A DNA stretch of 29,981 bases, taken from NCBI RefSeq assembly GCF_001039355.2, contig NW_019775991.1, forward strand, positions 106,905-136,885, in the 5' to 3' direction. The notes beneath the pieces were generated by a model that did no database searches, was not told the origin of the DNA, and worked only from the letters and a program-made list of their open reading frames with translations. Shown piece after piece: positions 19,240 to 29,981 of the stretch. Both the position numbers and the translations under genes were made by a program. The first letter of the stretch is position 1; each line of letters begins with the position of its first letter. The stretch comes from Lingula anatina (taxonomy: Eukaryota; Brachiopoda; Lingulata; Lingulida; Lingulidae).

Positions 19240-22200
19240 CTAAAAATATAAAGGTAATAGGGGCAGTACCATGAAAAGGAGTGACAAACACGTGGCCCTT
19301 AAACCGTTTACACTGTTCACACTGTTTTGTGTTTTGAGTGTAGGACATGGAGCTGATGACGTCTGTGTTACGTCATCCTCGTACTGCCACGTGCCGCAGC
19401 GCGGGAAGTTCCGTGGCGGCTTGGGAAGATCTTCCGGTTCGCCAACCTTAACTATAAGTCCCATTCCAATTTCAACGTGATATTCGATGTGACAGTGCAA
19501 AAGCCAGGCACCTGCAAAAGTAAATACAGCATACTAATACCTGTATCTATTTAAATGTCAACATTACAATTCATTCACTACTGGCACAGTTTGACATATC
19601 ATTATACGTCGTGATTTCCGTTAGCTAAACGTGACTCTCTTTTTTAAAATTGATTGCCATGACAAACATCAGCGCTGTATTGTCATATTTGTCGGGGGAA
19701 AATTGAACACGTTTTAAAATGATCGCTTTTGTAGCCACTTGATTTCTGAAGATGACATTTACGTTTTTAAGAGTTTTCACATTGTAGACGACACAGCTAA
19801 AACGGACAAAAAGGACCGAACAAACAGAAAAGGATGCAACACTCGGCTGACAGTGTAACAGCACATAAGAATGGAAGATATATATAGAACAAGACCGGGA
19901 AATAATTTAGAACCAAATCGGCCGTAGGGTTTAATGAGAATAGAACAGTATTTAACGGGCTTTACCTGGATTTGTCGCGTGGAACCGTATGATGGTAAAA
20001 CCTCCATCTGGCACCGTGACGGAGTCCTTTTTCACGGCACCTTTGAGCTTACGTGGAATCTCTCCATTTCGATCCATCTGCTTTATCTGTTCCACTGTGA
20101 CAGACTGATTAATCTGGAGAAGAAGCAACTTCCATCTGAGACATATACAGGGGTAAAACACATCAGACGAAAACGGCATTTACTAATAAATAATCATATC
20201 TATACGATAAAAAATTTTGCGTATTTTTTATAAATAAATATATTTATATCAAGCTTTTTTCAGGGATATGAATATACATTACAACCATCAGACCAATGAG
20301 TTCTTATTGAATAGAATTCTTCTAATTTATCTTGGACTCTAAGTCACGATCAACTTACATGGGTCTGTTACGAATTTTTTAGGCAAAATGACTGCCGTCA
20401 AGCATTTTGCGAATGTTAATTGCATATGTGAATGAACAAATTTTATCTGGCCTCAAATGAGCTTTAAACTGGTTGCAAGTTTCTTGTTTGGTTTCGTACC
20501 TTCCGCAGCGCCACCACGCGGAAAGCAAAGCCGTGAAGATGCATGGGGTGATTGGCGTTAAAGGCGAACCCTTCGTCCACCATGACAATCTCGACTACCT
20601 GTCCTAGCTTCACCTCTAACATGTGAACGCACTCGCAGTAGGTTTCTGTGCAGTTGGAGCGAGTTTCTTCGTTGCAGAACAAATCCTGAAATACCATATA
20701 CAGAAAAATAAATTCTGGGCCGTCGCGTTTCTTCAGAAACAAAACTTCTGAAACATTGAAACAATCAAGTGTTGGGAAGTTATACTTTGCATATTTTATG
20801 CAGAACAAGACGAAGCTTTCTATACATGTTGCTGAAGAATAAGATTAAAAATGGGTCTAGGAGACAATATCATTAGATAAAATCAAGTGCGACATTATGT
20901 CCAAGAAGACTACATGACTATTATGTTATTTCCTAGTTGAAAAAAAATGCGTACTGACTGCATCGTAAGTCAAAAGCGTAACTGATACAAATTGCTGGAA
21001 ATGGTGTCATGCGTTTGCCTGTAAATAAGGTGCCATTAATAAATATTATATACATCGGACAGGGATAGAAATAAAGTGTACCTTTGGAATGTCCCCATAT
21101 TGTGTCATAGGCGGAGAAGGAGGGAAAATGTTAGAGATATGGTTGATCTGCGGCGAGTACAAATGACGCCCCTTGTCTATGGCACTGACTGGGTAATACA
21201 TGGGGTTATGGAAGAGTTCGTTGTCTATTTTATTAAAATCCATAGCCAAGTAGAATTTGACGTCAGGCTCCTCTTGCGACGTGGCGTCATCTGGGTCGGT
21301 GTTGTTTAGTTGCACCACGGGAATGTAGTTGTCGTCTGCTTTGGTGTTCCACGGGTTCAGTTGCTTAAAATGCATGAAATGGTATAACATGCAGTAGTTA
21401 ACGGACGCAAAAGCATGTTACATTTTCAAACGGAAAAATGGAATAAAAACGAAAAATGAAATCCAGCCACGTTTTAAGGTAGGCCCTATATATTTAGCCA
21501 TTCGAGGCCAAAAAATGTCACTTTTTGTTACGATCGTTGTAACTATTCCTTACCTTTCCACTGCGCATCATGTTTTCGTAATCAGTTGGGGCTTTAGGAT
21601 CCTCAATCGGTGCCCCATTATAGCGTAATATTGCCACCTGTTTCGCTTTTTTATTGGCACAGTCGGCAAGACCAACCACCCGAATCCAGTAGTTGTCGAC
21701 TCTGGCGTTTGCGTTAAGTACAAAGTCGTACCGTTCCCCGGCAAATATATTGAACGATTCGATCTCAATTGGATCGAAAGGTTTTCCGTCAGACGTGATT
21801 GCTGTCATGTTGTGGCCGTCGACTGATATCTGTGGAAGAAAAGAGTTTGACATTTGTGGGCATTTCGCTATACGAAGAAAGAGGGGATATCAAGACTGAC
21901 ATACATGAAGCTTTTAAATGTTTAGACTAATTAAAGGTGCTATAAACCCTACTGGGATCTAGCATAATCTATAGGCCCTATAGACATTATCTGACAAATT
22001 AATTTGTGACTCAAATAAGATAACCATTAAATGCAGCGGATATGCCTTAAAATTCAAACAAGCGCAAGTCAAATGAGATACTATTACAATTTCCTGTTGC
22101 TGGTCTCCCTACCTGTATGGGGCAGTTCAGAATGCCATTGCTCGCCACGCGGAACCTATATCTCTTGCCTTGGGTGACATTAAAAACCGCATATGGCGTG

Positions 22201-25200
22201 TAAATGGTTCGGTTGGATTTGTCGTCGGTGTAGGGTTCAAATGCCCCCTTTCCTAAAAGAAATAAAACTCTTTTAATACTGATCGAAAATGGTTGATCGA
22301 GTTAAAGCAACACGTTCTCTCTCAGCAAACAGCCTGCACACGCGTTCTGAAATGCACATCATACAAGTATTTTATTTTCAAAATTACACAGTGGGATAGA
22401 ATCGCCACTTTCACATTCATTCTCAGTCTTTAAGATGCATATGTGTTGTTTCCAAAAATGTGATGGCCATTTTTAACAAACATTTTAAAAAGAAACTTTT
22501 CTCACAGAAACGTTTTTTAAACAATGGTTTATGATGTTTGTTGTTGTTGTTTTTTTTTTTTTTTTTTCTTCTTTTCACAGAAACGTGTTACATTGGTTAA
22601 TGATGATTTTCTTCGGTAAAAAACAGGTTCAGTTTTTCATCTTCTAAAAAAATCTACTCGCATACCGTTAATCAACATGGACTGTGGTTTATTGTCTCCG
22701 TCTCTATGGTGATGCGCTACAAAACGGTTTACTGTGACGTCACCCAGCCAATCAGTGACGATGATATAGTGTTCTGCGAGATCATAATCGTAAAGGTCAT
22801 GGTGGGGGTCAGCTCCCGGCGGAAGTCGGACAACCAGTGGGCCGAAGACGCCGTCGGCACGCTGCATGCCGGAGTGGGCGTGCCAGAAATGTGTCCCCTT
22901 TGTAGTGGCTTTGAATCTGAAAAGGAGTCGCGTGCTTCATTATAAGGGCATTGAATGGCAATTTTGTTCACTGAGAGCTGTAATTTTACTGGTCCACCTA
23001 CTTTTTTTATTTCCCTTGAAAACCTCATTTAGAACTTGGGTGAATAAAACGATTTTCTCGTATTGCCAGTCCTTTTTTTTTTTTTCGTCAAAGTTTAAAG
23101 CAACGGTATTTAATTCAGATGGAAACTACATATTTTGACAAATCGCTGATCAAAATGGTCAAAAGTTATTTATCGAAAATTTATCAAAAATGAGATTTTA
23201 TTTCGTGTTTCATCTTAACTTAGAAAAAAGAAGAGATACGTACGCGTTGCCCCCACAGTAAGTTAATGAATTATCACATTTTCGGCAACTTATAAACATA
23301 ACAATTAATCTAACTCCATATTTGGAGATGGCACACCAAATCAACACTCACTCGTATCGGAATGTGCTGTGTGAGGGTATGGGACACTGTGTAATCATGG
23401 CGACACCATCCATGTGCGGTGAGTCTTCCTGCAGTATTCCGTGCCAGTGTATGGTGACTCCATCGGACGTGGACATTTTGTTCTTCACGTTGACGATGAT
23501 AGTGTCGTTCTGGCAGACCTGGGAATTGACGGTGCCGGCAGTTAGTGTTTCAGCTTTAGTAGAAACCATATCCAGAATATCACTTACCCAGCAAACACGT
23601 AACGTTCGGATCACGTGGCTAGCACGTTGCTATGACGTTACAATATATGTGGTAGCAACGAGCTAGCCACGTGATCCAAACGTGACGTGTTTGCTGTGTG
23701 GCTTTAGATTTCCCTCCTATTTGAATGTGATGTCGTGTTGTTTTACTGAATTATCAATTCTCTGCCGTGCATCTTGGAAATATTGGTAATTTCCAGTTAC
23801 ACGTGCAATGAACATTAACTAATTTCCTCTTGCAGCGCCACTAAAATACAGCACATTGAGCCATTTTCATTGCATAAGTATCATCTAAATTATTTTTATA
23901 GATACAAATGTATAATAAGTAGAGTTATATATATAACTGTGCTTATTAACTTACATGGGGACACAGACATCTTTTGAAAAATAGGTACAATGAAAAGATG
24001 TCCCTTATTCAAGGTACCCAATTGTAGGTTACAATTATAGGCCCTATATAGGGCCTATTGATTTATTTAATATAGGCCTATACAAAATAAAGAAAATATA
24101 TTTTATCCTAATAATTGACTTAAAAATTTAACCGAAAACTTCAAAAAGCACTCCTGATTTCTGGATATTTTAAAAATTTTCCAACAGCCAGTATTCTAGT
24201 AAAAAAATAATCACTTACAAATATCCCTGGTCCTGGAAGGCGCCTGTTGACCACAGTGATTGCCTTTCTGACGCCATCTGCCGCCACGCAGTGCGGCCTG
24301 TCGCAATCCGTGCCGTTAAACGGGCAGTCGTAACAGGCCTTGCTCAGCACGTAGTACCACTCCACGGCAAAGTCGTACTCGCAGGTCCTCGGGGTCTCGC
24401 CGTCCACGCAGTCTCTAAGGCAGGGGTGGCTTAGGTCGTCTGCGTCGTAGGTGCTCGTTTTGCCTTCTGCGGAATAAAACCCAACTTCTTGTTATTTAAC
24501 TGAGGAGGTTTACCAGCTAAGAGCTAATTCCCAATAAAACTTTCTACGTAGACCGGGAACTTTTGCAATCAAATTAAAAGATTTACACGCCTCATTTGGT
24601 TTCAAAGTTCTTGTATAATCTCCAGCTTTTCTGTATTCTACTCAACCCCAAGAGGGCTCTTGTTAATCTGATTGCATTAAGCAAGATGTAGTGTTCACAA
24701 ATATAATTCCCAGACATGTAAATTAATTTGATTAGAGTCGATTGCTTGTGCACTCGACTCGTTTTATGGCCTTACCTGTAGTTATGTAACTTCAGTGGAC
24801 GTGTGCAATTTGAATAATTAAAATTAGTATGTACCGCCAAATAATGCAGCACAGAATCCACCTTGTGATAAGAAATATGTATAAAAGATGTCTAGAATTA
24901 AGCGATGGCAAATGGCGATGGCAAATCGACCTTTTGCTTTTATGGAACTTTTAATCAATAATCAAACAGAACACTGTATAAAGCCCCTTCTTTGTATTCT
25001 GATTAATTTTGTCACTTGTCTAGCTACCAATTTCAAATGAGCCATGGTCGTTGAATGGGACAGCATACAATTATTAGATTAGATAGCATACACGTAGCTA
25101 TAAATTGTAGGCCCAGGTCTACAGGAAGGCTAAACCATAGGCAGGTACCATATATACACTTGTACTTCCTTGTTCGTAGCCAACATCAATCAAACTGCTT

Positions 25201-25698
25201 GGTAAACATTTGTCAATGAGCACGTATAACATGCCGTATCACATAAATCACGGATATGAAGCCAAATCCCTAAAATTTTTGGCTTTGGAAAAATGCATTG
25301 AAAATCTATTACCCCATTCTGCGTGCATATGCCACTCATAATACATGTTTCATGTAGGTGCGGAAATGTGCCCATGGAACTGACAACTATCTTGACCTAT
25401 CGTGTTTACTCTCGCTTCCTCATGCCTAGATGTTCTCAGACCTTTTAGACTGGGTTCCCATACTTAGATCGATCCATCTGGATTGACCTAACTCCCTGGG
25501 GGTTCACGCTAAATTGCTATCAGCTCAAGAGGCTTAAATGTCTGTCACGCCTACCGAATCAGCTAGGGGTAAATATGATTATCCCCATACAGTTTTCCTA
25601 GGCGTTACAGACGTTTAAGCCGATTAGTTTGACAGCAATTTAGTGAGACTCCGCAGGGAGAGAGATCGATCCAAATATCTGTGGGAACGGTCCCTAAA

Positions 25699-25778
<80 letters not shown>

Positions 25779-26242
25779 AAAAAAAACTCGTTTGGGGATC
25801 CACAAACTATATGTTGTATAAGAAACTTGTTAATTGAAATGAAAAAACTGTGTACTAAAACCGTTATTACAGAGAAACTTACAGAGAAGTTTTCAAGGAT
25901 GTGCGTTCCGTCCCTTCTACCCTGCCCCTTCTACACAGCCCCTTCTACCCTGCCCCTTCTACACAGCCTCTACAACCAGACAGAAAAGATAAACGTGTGT
26001 GCCCTAAATACCCCAAGTTTTAAGAACGTGCCGATTTCTACTTTCCAAATTTGCCGAACAACAATTGAACTACTTCCAGCTAAAATCTGCCAAAGGTTTA
26101 TGGCAAAACAGGAAACAAACGATTTACGGCTGCTCTTAAATCTAAAGACGCTGGTTATAATCTACATGCACCGGTACGTACCTGCAGTCACGGCTACTGA
26201 GATGAGTACAAAAATGGTGGCAATACCGAAGTTGGGATACAT
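19240..26242 (-). CDS. Laccase-like multicopper oxidase, complete, 10 coding exons, 676 aa, probably membrane-anchored
   Basis: Family role: extracellular oxidation of phenols/diphenols coupled to four-electron reduction of O2; in molluscs linked to phenoloxidase immunity and to shell or periostracum formation. Exons: 26242-26182, 24466-24219, 23518-23352, 22916-22666, 22252-22113, 21829-21554, 21363-21082, 20685-20500, 20113-19966, 19511-19240; all GT-AG, frame continuous (2031 nt). Residues 1-20 are a signal peptide. A Cys-rich animal-laccase N-terminus follows (C36 to C80, with [13 protein letters not shown]). Three cupredoxin domains are visible. All copper motifs are intact: IHWHG (127-130), HFWHAHSG (168-174), HPMHLHG (521-527) and [12 protein letters not shown] (592-603), with Cys593 as type 1 ligand and Met603 as axial residue. 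Residues 661-676 are a hydrophobic tail after a small/polar NSVNG stretch, as in GPI signals. The start ATG is preceded by ACC (good Kozak) and places the signal peptide at the terminus; an upstream in-frame ATG at 26344 would bury it. Confidence 0.95.
22499..22612. repeat. Local imperfect duplication around a T-rich tract, laccase intron 4
   Basis: CACAGAAACGT occurs in two blocks (about 22502 and 22577), each followed by similar TTAAAC/TACATT-GGTT-ATGATG sequence. Between them lies a TTG/T-run of about 35 bases (22540-22570). Confidence 0.5.
23589..23696. mobile_element. 108-bp hairpin MITE in laccase intron 2
   Basis: Two 44-bp arms (23589-23632 and 23653-23696) are inverted copies with three mismatches, separated by a 20-base loop. 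Termini are CAGCAAACACGT and its complement; the arms carry GGATCACGTGGCTAGC. No protein is encoded. It ends about 70 bases upstream of the acceptor of laccase exon 3 (minus strand). Confidence 0.85.
24037..24058. repeat. Perfect 22-bp palindrome
   Basis: ATAGGCCCTAT is followed directly by its reverse complement, in laccase intron 1-2 territory upstream of exon 2's 3' end. Related ATAGGCCTA sequences lie nearby (about 24073) and at 21972-21983. Function unknown. Confidence 0.7.
25448..25694. mobile_element. Second TA-flanked palindromic MITE, related to 3936-4152
   Basis: Inverted arms of about 95 bp share GTTCCCA, GGATCGATC or AGATCGATC, CTAAATTGCT.TCA, GGCTTAAA.GTCTGT and ACGCCTA in order. 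The left arm keeps CTAACTCCCTGGGGGTTCAC, also found (as TAACTCCCTGGGGGTTCACG on the reverse strand) in the 3936-4152 element. TA flanks the proposed ends (25446-25447, 25695-25696). In laccase intron 1. Confidence 0.75.
25702..25776. repeat. Compound microsatellite (TA)n (GA)n
   Basis: About 39 bp of TA followed by about 35 bp of GA, starting a few bases after the MITE end at 25694. Confidence 0.95.
25911..25966. repeat. Four tandem 14-bp units
   Basis: CCCCTTCTACCCTG and CCCCTTCTACACAG alternate, giving two copies of a 28-bp higher-order unit. C-rich on the plus strand; in laccase intron 1. Confidence 0.9.
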
Positions 26243-26306
26243 GGTGACCTCGTCGGTTCTCACGATATATGCTCTCTCCCCTTGGTACGGCAGTCGGTAG
26301 AACCTT
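26243..26306 (-). other. Laccase 5'UTR part of first coding exon
   Basis: A minus-strand acceptor (TTTCCAG, AG at 26308-26307) precedes this stretch, which leads into the laccase ATG at 26242. This suggests at least one upstream non-coding exon. Possible donors lie at 27997 and 29610. Confidence 0.45.
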
Positions 26307-26349
26307 CTGGAAACAGGTACATTCGTTAAACACAGCAATGACATTCAAG

Positions 26350-27990
26350 TATTATTGGACACGTGTATGACCCTGAGTTTCATAACTCTACTGGAAATTT
26401 CCCTATCCCCTTGGATAATAAGGGTGCAATTTTTGTAGCCGAGTCGTCTTGGAAAACCATTAAGGACACACAGCCACGACCACGGCTAGCGTCAATATAT
26501 GTGGATGCAATGGTGGAATCAGACTTAACCAAGTTATCTCTCTGAACGCAGAAACTCAGGGTAGACACGCACGGCTTTGCTCTGCCGGACACGTTTTTGG
26601 ACAAAACGTGATGGGTAGCTGATAAGTGTACTCTACGGGACTGACTGGGCTGCTTCCCAGTTGATATATATATATTATATCATAGTATATATAAAATTTG
26701 CACTCGGGATACGTTGTTAATTGTTCATAAAAAGATTAATTAATTAATGAATAAGCATGTTACCCAGTAAGAAAATAACAATAAAAGCAAACAAAAACAA
26801 TTATTTGACCCAGACTTATTTAGGGTCGATGCTCGCCGTTTCTCTCAGAGTAAAACAGTTCCGTGTTAGTTCAAGGAGAGGTCGTAATTAAAAGCATGTG
26901 GCACACTGTGAAAGCCATCACGTCCAACCACAACGTCAACATCAACATCAACCCGCCGATCCAATATTTCAGCTGCGGTATTTATGTCACGGCCGTCATG
27001 TCCGTAGAAAAATAATATGGCCACATATCACACACGCGCATGTATTGCACTTATTAGCATTTGTGTCAATTTAACTTCAAAATTGAGTTGCAGTGTCTAT
27101 TATTATTCAGATATGTGGTAAGTGTTCAGTAAACGTTGTAGTATTGATTGAGTGCCCGTAAATGTGATTGGACTTGAATTTATAGCGTAATAAACTTATC
27201 TTTTCTATTTAAATATAATAGTTTATGGCCACGTGTTGCATTAGTGACAGTCAGTTAGATTTATTTTCTCCTAAATCTACAACAACAGGGTTCAATTCCC
27301 TTTCCTTGTTATGTAGGGTAAAATCAAAACAAAAAATGAACTCTCACAATTGATTAAGTAGGTTCTAGACAACACATAATAAAACATCTGAATGACTGGA
27401 ATATTTTACATATCTGATTAAAATTACATGCATCAACGAATCGAAGACACGTTATGTGCAGACAGAAAGACTACTACACGCTCTAAGAGAGGCCGCATTT
27501 TCAAAAAAAAAAGTGTTAAAAGAACAATCTTACAACCTAAAGGCAACAAATATGCTTCATAATGATCTGGATGCGATTAGAGTACGTACAGTATTTGAGG
27601 AAATGAAGAAGGTGAACTTCAAAGGGAAATTGAGTCCATTCCATTTCAAGCGCAGAGATTTTCACTCTAAAATTTTCACCCTGAAGCCGAAACCATTGTA
27701 GACGTCCATGTTTGAGAAAATTCGGCAATGTTGTTATAGTGTTAAGAATAATACTGACATGCTTGATGCAATGAAAAGGGCAATTTACAAACTGCGACCT
27801 GTTCGTCTCTTTGTTATTGTTCTAAACCAACCGTGTCATTATATGTTGACATATTTGATATCCGAAGCAAGAATCTGTTTCATAAAACTAGTAAGCATCT
27901 CACAGGCGGACAAAGCTATAATGTTCTGATATCAGCTACTTTAAAGAAGGAAATAAGTTCCACGTGAGACGCAGGAACCGTGGCGTTTAT
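26350..27990. other. No recognised gene
   Basis: AT-rich sequence upstream of the laccase, with TA-rich tracts (26660-26695) and short open frames on both strands (for example 27456-27701 plus) that match no family I know and have no supporting splice structure. Probably laccase 5'UTR intron or intergenic. Confidence 0.4.
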
Positions 27991-27997
27991 ACTCACC

Positions 27998-28060
27998 TCT
28001 TCGTTGCTCAAGATCAGGAAAAAGGTGCATCGCACACAGGGAAGAAAGGCAACATTAAAA
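27998..28060 (-). other. Possible non-coding first exon of laccase (donor at 27997/27996)
   Basis: A minus-strand consensus donor GAG/GTGAGT ends an exon whose last base is 27997. Spliced to the acceptor at 26306 it would add 5'UTR; a small ATG frame in it would stop before the laccase ATG. The 5' limit is unknown. Donor evidence only. Confidence 0.2.
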
Positions 28061-29600
28061 TACCACAGTCAAATCATTTAAAACATTTTGCAGAGATTTG
28101 ATTTATAGTGTACTTCATGGTCCGGTAGGAAATGCTTAATTACATTGACGTATGTATTTCGGTTACGTTACATAGCGGCATACCTTAACAACATTGCAAA
28201 TGGTTCAACAAACAGCTGATGGCAACTGAAAAAAAGGTCTTTCGGTGCATTTTATTCACGTTTAAGGCCTTACGAGCAAATTATGTGTCTTTGCCCTCTC
28301 GAGGTCGGGAGGGGGGCTGTATGTTCTCTCCGAAAACGTTTGAAAACACGGGGATATTTGGGCCATTTGGAAATAGTGCCGCATTTGCTGGGAACAACAG
28401 TTTTTTTCTTTCTCTACTTCAGTATTTGATTTTGAAAAGTTGAGAGGGGGGATGTTCGTCACCAGGGGGAATAGTACGATTAAGATATAAAAACTATTTC
28501 CTTTTTTCCGTTTTTTCTGTTATATAAATGCCTGATCATTGACGTCAGACCGCGCTAATACGGGAATGTGTTAGAGAAGACTTAGTCACAATAGGAACAG
28601 CCAGTGAAGTGAAACACTTTTGTCGCTGCTTACCACTAGTGGTGTAGCAAACTTTGTCGGAACATGATTCCAAAACATAATGAAGCTCGCATACATGTGT
28701 GACGTTATTCTTATGCTTCAAAAAGTATGTTTCTGTATATTGAAAGTTACAAGAGCACTGTCAAAGTGAAAGTGAAACTATAAAGATTTGAAATTTTACC
28801 GAAGAACAATGAAACTTCAAGGAATTGTAAAAAATAATTTGCCCTTACACTAGGTTGATAAAATGCGATCGCAAATATTTAATGACGCTTCTGTGCTTCT
28901 TGTAGCAGTCTGAGACAAACGCAATTCACAGAAAATTTACAACAATTTGCATATCTTTGTAAATATCGATTGCCTGTCACTTATTTATCCGGAGTAATAA
29001 ATGGTCTCTAAATGTATTAATGAGTCCCACGGGACATCAATAAAAATAGTTCAATGTGCCAATTGTGCTTACTTTCACTGACATGAGCTATATCTGTTTA
29101 CTCAGAAATAAACTACAAGAAACGGCAGTTCGACAAAATAAATAAATAAATAAAAACAGCATGTTTCGTTTCACCACACATCCGCACCGGCTTTTTTGAC
29201 GGAATTCATTTCGTAACTACATTGTAGGATTTGCAGCTGCCATAAGGTCACCCACCCGAACCAGAATCTTGCCTGTACAAAAAAGAGTGTTCCAGCCTAG
29301 CGAAAGGACTGTTGAACTTTTAAGAACACGTGCGTGGAATCTTAAGAACACATCTTGTTATAAGAACTACTACCTCAAAATTAGCACTTTCAAAAAAGTC
29401 AAATTAGTTCCAGCGGCAGCACCAAATTCCAGGTTGACTCCCCACGCGGATGGAAATAAATTGATTCCCGAAATTGAATCCATCAGTTGTCTAACCCCAT
29501 TGCCAGGTCGAGTGTCGTTATATAAGATAATTCAAGGAAGATGTCCTGCTGATAGACTATGTGTTGTTTTAAGTGAGGTCAATCTACCTAAACTGGTCCT
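28061..29600. other. No recognised gene
   Basis: A stretch at about 28250-28455 stands out for runs of G (GGGAGGGGGG, GAGAGGGGGG) and may be a dispersed repeat. The rest is AT-rich. An open frame covers 29269-29718 on the plus strand but contains no ATG start. Confidence 0.35.
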
Positions 29601-29609
29601 TTTACATAC

Positions 29610-29700
29610 CTGTAACTTATTCGACTTGTCCACGGGCCACGCTCCGGCTTTTTCCTTCTGTACCGTGAACTACACTGAGTGTCGTTCCAGCTCAAGGTTA
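29610..29700 (-). other. Possible distal non-coding exon of laccase (donor GTATGT)
   Basis: The minus strand shows TTACAG/GTATGT with last exon base 29610, in a locally CpG-richer stretch (29620-29690). An AP-1-like TGACTCA lies further upstream at about 29843-29849. The 5' limit is not defined; the assignment to the laccase is positional only. Confidence 0.15.
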
Positions 29701-29981
29701 TCTGGATTTCCTAGCTAAAGATATCTCGGTTACCGTCAAACGGGAAGTGGATAGAAAAACCACTTTACCTTTTTTCCACGAAATAATTCGCAGAGGTACT
29801 TTCACTTTCGGTTCTAGAGAAGAGCGCACAATGCCGGTGTAATGACTCATTGACTTTCACTTTTTTTTTAGCGAATAGAAAATCGATTTTAGGAAGAGAC
29901 ACATAAATGACAAAAACGATAGAAGCAACGGCATAAACCCGTCTTAAAATGATTCACAACCAATAAAGCGATAAAAGATAA

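Noticed and set aside
26142-26348. Longer laccase N-terminus from an ATG at 26344
   Set aside because: It would put about 34 residues before the signal peptide and includes an apparent intron/acceptor. The ATG at 26242 has ACC before it and gives a normal signal peptide.
27456-27929. Two plus-strand frames of 73-81 codons
   Set aside because: There is no family resemblance, no splice structure and AT-rich composition like the surroundings; possibly part of an old repeat, but not supportable.
28250-28455. G-rich stretch resembling a dispersed repeat
   Set aside because: G-runs at both sides suggested a TIR element like 17931-18089, but I could not align inverted ends, so no element was called.
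29269-29718. 149-codon open frame on the plus strand
   Set aside because: It has no ATG in frame (it opens on TTG), matches no family I know and shows no exon-like borders. Treated as chance openness.

Overview
This is a eukaryotic, intron-rich, AT-rich window of an invertebrate animal genome. Protein matches (from memory of the families, no search possible) and the repeat style (short palindromic MITEs, G-run TIR elements, microsatellites) suggest a lophotrochozoan, most likely a bivalve mollusc; the species assignment is inference. Every intron I could place has GT-AG ends with reading phase preserved from exon to exon.

Layout. (1) 797-4709, minus strand: the 5' part of a SHIP-type inositol polyphosphate 5-phosphatase gene (INPP5D/INPPL1 family). 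Seven coding exons (299 codons) encode the N-terminal SH2 domain and the helical linker; the catalytic domain lies beyond the left edge. (2) 4710-7445: non-coding interval holding the presumed SHIP 5'UTR intron, one MITE and a candidate shared promoter. (3) 7446-16580, plus strand: a complete ATG16L1 gene in 14 coding exons, 562 aa, with ATG5-binding N-terminus, coiled coil, unusually short linker and seven-bladed WD40 propeller, followed by a ~1.2 kb 3'UTR. (4) 19240-26242, minus strand: a complete three-domain laccase-type multicopper oxidase, 10 coding exons, 676 aa, with signal peptide, all copper ligands and a hydrophobic C-terminus typical of a GPI-anchor signal. ATG16L1 and the laccase are convergent. 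(5) 26307-29981: upstream of the laccase, no recognisable protein gene; two possible non-coding first exons of the laccase.

Repeats are mostly small non-autonomous DNA transposons: a 679-bp Mutator-like MITE with 103-bp TIRs and an 11-bp target duplication (3761-4439), carrying inside it a second MITE whose relative also sits in laccase intron 1; a 108-bp hairpin MITE beside laccase exon 3; a 159-bp G-run TIR element just after the ATG16L1 poly(A) site; and a 151-bp element in the SHIP/ATG16L1 interval. A 44-bp minisatellite and several microsatellites occupy introns.

How the genes relate: SHIP makes PI(3,4)P2 from PI(3,4,5)P3 and ATG16L1 directs LC3 lipidation on phosphoinositide-marked membranes. 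The two are neighbours in human as well (INPP5D-ATG16L1), and their paralogues INPPL1 and ATG16L2 share one chromosome band, so this is probably a very old linkage. The laccase is functionally unrelated. I found no evidence of a previously undescribed multi-gene system; the most interesting points are the ancient SHIP-ATG16L linkage with its possible shared promoter, the ATG16L1 linker lacking the FIP200-binding acidic motif, and the putative membrane-anchored laccase.
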